Positions 59,921 to 64,000 of a stretch of DNA of 64,000 bases are shown piece after piece (position 1 is the first letter of the stretch; each line of letters begins with the position of its first letter). The notes under the pieces were generated by a model. It was not told where the DNA came from. It worked only from the letters and a program-made list of their open reading frames with translations, and made no database searches. The stretch is from Pseudomonadota bacterium (GTDB taxonomy: Bacteria; Pseudomonadota; Gammaproteobacteria; Steroidobacterales; Steroidobacteraceae). Location: the NCBI GenBank assembly GCA_016704655.1, contig JADIZR010000002.1:248001-312000 (forward strand). Reading direction: 5' to 3'. The translations under genes and the position numbers were made by a program.

Positions 59921-60685
59921 GTGCTGGCGAGCAAGTTCATTCCCGCAGTGACCGGCCTGGCAATGCTCCTCGCGTTGTCAGCGCCGGCCGTGGCGGGATC
60001 ATTTTCGATCTCGCCGCTGCGCGTCGACTTCACCGCGACGTCCAGCACGGCCGCCCTCACCGTCAGGAACGAGGAAGCCGCGCCGGTCGTGGTGCAGACC
60101 CAGGGACTGGGGTGGTCGCAGGAGGGCGGGCAGGATGCCCTGGCCCCTTCCCGCGACCTGCTGATTTCCCCCGCGGTCTTCACGCTGCAGCCGGGCGGTT
60201 CGCAACTGATCCGCGTGGCCCTGCGTCGCAGCGTCGATCCGGTGCGCGAGCTTTCGTACCGGCTGATCATCCAGGAAGTGCCGCAGGCCGCGAGCCCGGA
60301 GTTCACCGGGCTGCAGGTTGCGCTCAAGCTGAGCGTCCCGGTCTTCGTGGCGCCGACCGCTCCTGCCACAGCGCAGGTGACGTGGGCGGCCACGCGCGAC
60401 GACGACGGCAGGCTGTCCGTCACCGCCCGTAATGACGGCGGGGCCCACGCGCGTATCCAGCGTTTTGTCTTGAAGACCGCAGACAGCACCGCGACGGTGC
60501 TCGAACAGCCGGCGCTCAGCTACGTACTGGCCGGTGCGGTCCGCCAGTGGTCATTCGACGACAACAACAACACCCGTCCGAATGCGCAGTCCACGGCCAG
60601 CCCCGGGAAGGCTGGTCCGTATCGGTTGGAGGGAACCACCGATCAAGGCTCGTTCGCGACGGAGTTGACGCTCACGGCGGATTGA
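59921..60685 (+). CDS. Pilus assembly chaperone (CsuC-like)
   Basis: A 254-residue periplasmic chaperone starting at GTG. After a signal peptide (GLAMLLALSAPAVA) come two Ig-like domains: SFSISPLRVDFTATSSTAAL, ALTVRNEEAAPVVVQTQGLG, SPAVFTLQPGGSQLIRVALR and ELSYRLIIQEVP. The G1 donor strand and PxF/LxPG elements are those of the archaic (sigma) chaperone-usher class. It caps pilin subunits until they reach the usher encoded next. Confidence 0.93.
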   Translation: MLASKFIPAVTGLAMLLALSAPAVAGSFSISPLRVDFTATSSTAALTVRNEEAAPVVVQTQGLGWSQEGGQDALAPSRDLLISPAVFTLQPGGSQLIRVALRRSVDPVRELSYRLIIQEVPQAASPEFTGLQVALKLSVPVFVAPTAPATAQVTWAATRDDDGRLSVTARNDGGAHARIQRFVLKTADSTATVLEQPALSYVLAGAVRQWSFDDNNNTRPNAQSTASPGKAGPYRLEGTTDQGSFATELTLTAD

Positions 60686-60688
60686 GCT

Positions 60689-63007
60689 GTGCACCTGCGC
60701 TCGTGCATCGCCGCGACAATGCTGCTTGCAGCGTGCGCACCCGCGCTTGCGGCGCAAGGTCCCGAGGCGATCGCCACCCCCGAACCGTTCGCGGAAGCGA
60801 TCGTCGAACTGCACATCAACGCCCAGGCTACGCCGACGACGCTGGTCGTCCGTCGCGACGTCGACGGCACGCTGCTGCTGCGCGCCGCAGACCTCGCCGG
60901 CTTGCGTCTCAAGTCGCCGTCGCGCGGCGCCAGGCACGTGAACGGCGAACGCTACTACCGCCTCGACCCGGAGATGGGCGCCGTGGTGGCATTCGACGAA
61001 TCGACGATGACGGGACAGGTGACGCTGCCTGCGCAGTCGTTCCTGCCGACGCAGCGCGCAACGACAGCGGTCGACGCTCCGCGCGCCACGCGCACCGGTC
61101 CGGGCGGTTTCGTCAACTACGACGTCTCAGCCGAACAGGCAGCCGGTCGCAATCAGGGCGGCGGCTTCGTGGAACTCGGGTTCTTCGGCAACCAGGGCGT
61201 GCTCACCAACACCATGGTCGCTCGCTACGGTGAGGACGGACCGGATGCCGCCCGTCTCGATACGACCTGGACCCACGACTTTCCCGACCAGTTGGCGACG
61301 CTGCGCGTCGGCGACTCGATCTCCACGTCGGGCCCGTGGGGCCGCGCCGTGCGTTTCGGCGGCCTGCAGTTCGGCACGAACTTCAGCGCGCAGCCGATGC
61401 TCGTGACGACGCCGCTGCTCGCCGCCCAGGGCGAGGCCGTCGTGCCGTCCACCGTGGACGTCTTCGTCAACGGCCGGCCGATCGCCAGCGAGCAGGTGCC
61501 GCCGGGCCCGTTCTCGATCGATCGCCTGCCGGTCCTGACCGGTGCCGGACAATTGCAGGTCGTGATCACGGACGCGCTCGGACGCCAGCAGGTGCTGACC
61601 CAGCCGTATTACTCCGGCACCACGCTGCTGAGCCAGGACCTGGCCGAGTATTCGGTCGAACTCGGCAGCGTGCGCGAGGACTACGGCACTCGCAGCTTCG
61701 GCTACGGCGACATGATCGGCGTGGCTTCGTATCGCCGCGGCCTGTCCAACACGCTGACCGCGGGGACGCGCGCCGAGGCGCAGGCCAACGGCATCTACGC
61801 GCTGGGCGCCGACGCAGCCTGGCAGGCCGGGTACGTCGGGATCCTGACCGCGCACCTCGCCACGGGCGGCGACGCCGACGGCGCGGGCTTCACGACCGGA
61901 ATCGGCGTCGAGCGCAGCGGGCAGAAATTGAGCGCTTTCGCGCAGACCCGGTACGCGAGTCGCTCGTTCGTCCAGACCCGCATGGCCGGACTGCCGTTCA
62001 CGCCGCGCCAGCGTACGTTCGGGGGCCTGGGCTTCAATTTCGGCGAATACGGCAACGCGCAGGTCGCCTACGGCCTGCAGAGCTACTACGACAGCGAGAC
62101 CGTCGAGACCGTCGGCGTCAATTATTCCGTGGCGCTCGGCAGCCTCGGGTATCTCGGCCTCTATGCGTCGCACACGTCGGCGACCGACAGCGAGACCAAC
62201 GTGCTGCTGACGTGGACGCTGTCGCTCGGTGACCGCCGCACGCTCAGTACGTCCCTGCAGCAGTCGTCCGCACCGGCGGACTTCGGCGGCGGTTTCCAGG
62301 GTAACGTCACGCTGCAGCAGGACCTGCCGGCCGGCAGCGGCCTGGGTTACCGCATGTCGCTGTCGTCGTCCGACGAGCAGGACGCCTACCTCGCCTACCA
62401 GGGCCGCGCCGGCATCGCGTCCATCGACTACTCCCGTCGTAATGGCGACTCCGGCGTGCGCGTCGGCGCCACCGGCGGCCTCGCGATCACCGGTGCGGGC
62501 CTGATGCCGGCGCGGCGACTGAACGAAAGTTTCGCGGTCGTGCAGGTCGCGGACTATCCGGGACTGACCGTCTACGCAGACAACCAGCCGGTGGGACGCA
62601 CGGACAAGCAGGGTCGCGTGCTGATCGAGGCGCTGCGCCCGTATCAGCGCAACGAGATCAGTGTCGATCCGACGCAGGTGCCGATGGATGGCAGCCTGTC
62701 GCAGTCGATGATCGGCGTGACACCCGCGTATCGCAGCGGTGCGCTGGTGCGTTTCCCGGTCGAACGAGCCATGGCCGTGACCCTGCGGGTCGTGCAGGCG
62801 AACGGCGAACCGGTGCCTGCGGGAGCAAGCGCCAGCGTCGGCGCCGTGAATTTCCCGGTCGCGCTCGACGGGCTGCTGTACCTGGAAGGCCTGGCCAACG
62901 CGACTCGCGTGCGCGTGTCCTGGAACGACGGCCAGTGTTCGTTCGAGGCGCGCCGCCCCGCGGGCACCGACCCGGTGCCGGACCTCGGCAACGTGTCATG
63001 CAGATAA
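60689..63007 (+). CDS. Outer-membrane fimbrial usher (CsuD-like)
   Basis: A 772-residue usher. Signal peptide, N-terminal chaperone-binding domain (AIVELHINAQATPTTLVVRR; LRAADLAGLRL), then a 24-strand barrel with plug (VPSTVDVFVNGRPIASEQVP; FSIDRLPVLTGAGQLQVVIT; DALGRQQVLTQPYYSGTTLL) and C-terminal Ig-like domains (VQVADYPGLTVYADNQPVGR; TDKQGRVLIEALRPYQRNEI). The start is GTG, three bases after the chaperone stop. Its end overlaps the next gene by ten bases. Confidence 0.93.
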   Translation: MHLRSCIAATMLLAACAPALAAQGPEAIATPEPFAEAIVELHINAQATPTTLVVRRDVDGTLLLRAADLAGLRLKSPSRGARHVNGERYYRLDPEMGAVVAFDESTMTGQVTLPAQSFLPTQRATTAVDAPRATRTGPGGFVNYDVSAEQAAGRNQGGGFVELGFFGNQGVLTNTMVARYGEDGPDAARLDTTWTHDFPDQLATLRVGDSISTSGPWGRAVRFGGLQFGTNFSAQPMLVTTPLLAAQGEAVVPSTVDVFVNGRPIASEQVPPGPFSIDRLPVLTGAGQLQVVITDALGRQQVLTQPYYSGTTLLSQDLAEYSVELGSVREDYGTRSFGYGDMIGVASYRRGLSNTLTAGTRAEAQANGIYALGADAAWQAGYVGILTAHLATGGDADGAGFTTGIGVERSGQKLSAFAQTRYASRSFVQTRMAGLPFTPRQRTFGGLGFNFGEYGNAQVAYGLQSYYDSETVETVGVNYSVALGSLGYLGLYASHTSATDSETNVLLTWTLSLGDRRTLSTSLQQSSAPADFGGGFQGNVTLQQDLPAGSGLGYRMSLSSSDEQDAYLAYQGRAGIASIDYSRRNGDSGVRVGATGGLAITGAGLMPARRLNESFAVVQVADYPGLTVYADNQPVGRTDKQGRVLIEALRPYQRNEISVDPTQVPMDGSLSQSMIGVTPAYRSGALVRFPVERAMAVTLRVVQANGEPVPAGASASVGAVNFPVALDGLLYLEGLANATRVRVSWNDGQCSFEARRPAGTDPVPDLGNVSCR

Positions 63008-63540
63008 CACGCGCATCCCCGGCAGATTCGACCCGCAGGATGCTGCGGCGGCGGGCGCGGTTCATGGCTGCGCTCGCCCTGCTGCTTTGCGGCGGCGCAG
63101 GTAACGCGCATGCCGCCGCAGACTGCTCGATCACCGCCGTCAGCGTCAATTTCGGAGCGTACGACCCAGTCGTCGCGTCGCCCGACGATTCGGTGGGCAC
63201 GGTCACCGTCACGTGCCGGCACCTCTCAGGCGGCGCTCAGCGCGTCAACTATTCGGTGACGCTCTCCAACGGCATGAACGGAACCAGCCCGTCGACGCGC
63301 AAGCTGGCGGCCGGCACGGCTCGCCTCGGGTACAACGTGTTCACGGATCCGGCCCGCACCCAGGTCTGGGGCAACGGCACCGGCGGTACGGTGATTGCGT
63401 CAGGGGCGGTGACCATCGGCCCGGGCGTCGGCAACGGCACGAAAACATTCGTGCACACCGTCTATGGCCGCATCCCGCAACTGCAGGACGCGGCGCCCGG
63501 CACCTACAACGACACCCTGGTGCTGACGCTGACGTTCTGA
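62998..63540 (+). CDS. Csu-type (SCPU) minor or tip pilin
   Basis: A 180-residue secreted SCPU protein. After a basic N-terminus and signal peptide (FMAALALLLCGGAGNAHAA): DCSITAVSVNFGAYDPVVAS, VTVTCRHLSGGAQRVNYSVT, KLAAGTARLGYNVFTDPART, VWGNGTGG and the last strand GTYNDTLVLTLTF. Two cysteines are placed as in the first pilin. Being last in the operon it corresponds by position to the CsuE-type tip adhesin, though it has only one SCPU domain, whereas Acinetobacter CsuE has two. ATG 62998 overlaps the usher stop. Confidence 0.88.
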   Translation: MQITRASPADSTRRMLRRRARFMAALALLLCGGAGNAHAAADCSITAVSVNFGAYDPVVASPDDSVGTVTVTCRHLSGGAQRVNYSVTLSNGMNGTSPSTRKLAAGTARLGYNVFTDPARTQVWGNGTGGTVIASGAVTIGPGVGNGTKTFVHTVYGRIPQLQDAAPGTYNDTLVLTLTF

Positions 63541-63541
63541 G

Positions 63542-63973
63542 TCAGCGGACGATCGCGGCGAGCTGCACCGGCAGCGCGTATTCACCAGGCATCGCGCCGG
63601 CACTCAGCCACAACCGGTAGTTCAAGGTGAACTCACGCGCCAGCGGCTGCGTGATTTCCAGGCTCGAGTCCTGCATGCGCACCGGCGCCTGGAATCCCCC
63701 GACATCGATGGAGTCGGTCAGGCCGACCCGCGGATTCAGCTGCAGCACGACACGGTCGGGGGCGTTGGTTTGCAACTGGTAATGGCGTGACACGTCGAGG
63801 TAGCCACGCTGGACGTCGGCCGCCGTGATCGCAACCGGAGCTGCGTCGGTCTGCAGTCGGGCGTGCGGCAGGACCTGCGCGGAAACCTGCAGGGTCGCCG
63901 AGGCCATATCTGCCCGCACGGTTCCAGGGTGGAGCGCCGCGACGAGAGCCAGAAACAGCCACAGGGACCGCAT
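63542..63973 (-). CDS. Secreted beta-sandwich protein of unknown function
   Basis: A 143-residue exported protein convergent with the pilus operon, one base from its end. Signal peptide (LWLFLALVAALHPGTVRA), then alternating strands: ASATLQVSAQVLPHARLQTD, SRHYQLQTNAPDRVVLQLNP, RVGLTDSIDVGGFQAPVRMQ and EFTLNYRLWLSAGAMPGEY, ALPVQLAAI. No cysteine in the mature part. The strand layout and the position suggest a pilin-like fold related to the cluster, but I do not recognise the family. ATG 63973 chosen; GTG 63985 would add four residues. Confidence 0.6.
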   Translation of the reverse strand: MRSLWLFLALVAALHPGTVRADMASATLQVSAQVLPHARLQTDAAPVAITAADVQRGYLDVSRHYQLQTNAPDRVVLQLNPRVGLTDSIDVGGFQAPVRMQDSSLEITQPLAREFTLNYRLWLSAGAMPGEYALPVQLAAIVR

Positions 63974-64000
63974 CAGCACCGCCACTTCGGGCGAGGGGAC

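Noticed and set aside
1..64000. tRNA or rRNA genes, prophage or IS elements
   Set aside because: I saw no T-loop consensus with matching arms, no rRNA core motifs, no transposase, integrase or phage structural proteins.

Overview
This 64 kb window is high-GC chromosomal DNA (about two thirds G+C by eye) from a proteobacterium, most likely a gammaproteobacterium related to the Xanthomonadales, Nevskiales or Steroidobacterales. Evidence for this is the priA-argS-SPOR gene order, a CysB-type regulator, ComM, YajQ, an OxyR with cysteines at 199 and 208, and a Csu-type pilus cluster. There is no rRNA or tRNA gene and no CRISPR array, so the placement is inference. No phage or insertion sequence was seen. 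The island-like parts are a ParDE toxin-antitoxin pair and a non-coding block of palindromes and tandem repeats at 5.9-6.6 kb.

Layout. 0-7.3 kb: end of an aldehyde dehydrogenase, parDE, a fructosamine kinase, a 5'-3' exonuclease, a TPR/aspartyl hydroxylase, an acetyltransferase, a LysR regulator, the repeat island and an HNH nuclease. 7.4-14.2 kb: pntAB transhydrogenase, a secreted vWA protein with Ig-like repeats, and a sigma factor/membrane protein/DUF3106 cell-envelope operon. 14.4-21 kb: priA, argS, an FtsN-like SPOR protein and comM. 20.9-25.6 kb: a sulfur block with cysB, an OprP-like porin and two tandem sulfate-binding proteins. 25.6-31.5 kb: ABC exporter, alpha/beta hydrolase, amidohydrolase, PhnA-like protein and a 3'-5' exonuclease. 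31.7-38 kb: a five-gene operon of sulfate ABC transporter genes cysA-cysT-cysW followed by a histidine kinase and response regulator. 38-48 kb: HerA-like ATPase, DUF2780 protein, thioredoxin-fold lipoprotein, YajQ, a TonB receptor behind a Fur-like box, GFA protein, desaturase and DUF3011 protein. 48-53.2 kb: a soluble NAD-reducing [NiFe] hydrogenase, hoxFUYHW. 53.3-59.2 kb: hydroxyacid dehydrogenase, Nudix hydrolase, oxyR, a PCu(A)C copper chaperone and a 1005-residue lipase/macro-like/CHAT-protease protein. 59.4-64 kb: a compact archaic (Csu) chaperone-usher pilus operon and a convergent secreted protein.

How parts work together. Sulfate passes the outer membrane (perhaps through the porin), is bound by one of two Sbp proteins, and is imported by CysTWA; CysB and the operon's own two-component system are the likely controls. 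Hox hydrogenase (H2/NADH) and PntAB (NADH/NADPH) would together link H2 to the pyridine nucleotide pools.

The two strongest leads are the lipase-macro-CHAT protein, which may be co-transcribed with oxyR, and the operon in which CysA carries a universal-stress-protein-like tail beside a sensor kinase whose PAS domain holds four cysteines. A caveat for all readers: at least twelve single-base indels, mostly in short homopolymers, break eight otherwise well-conserved genes. This pattern suggests assembly or sequencing error more than true gene decay.
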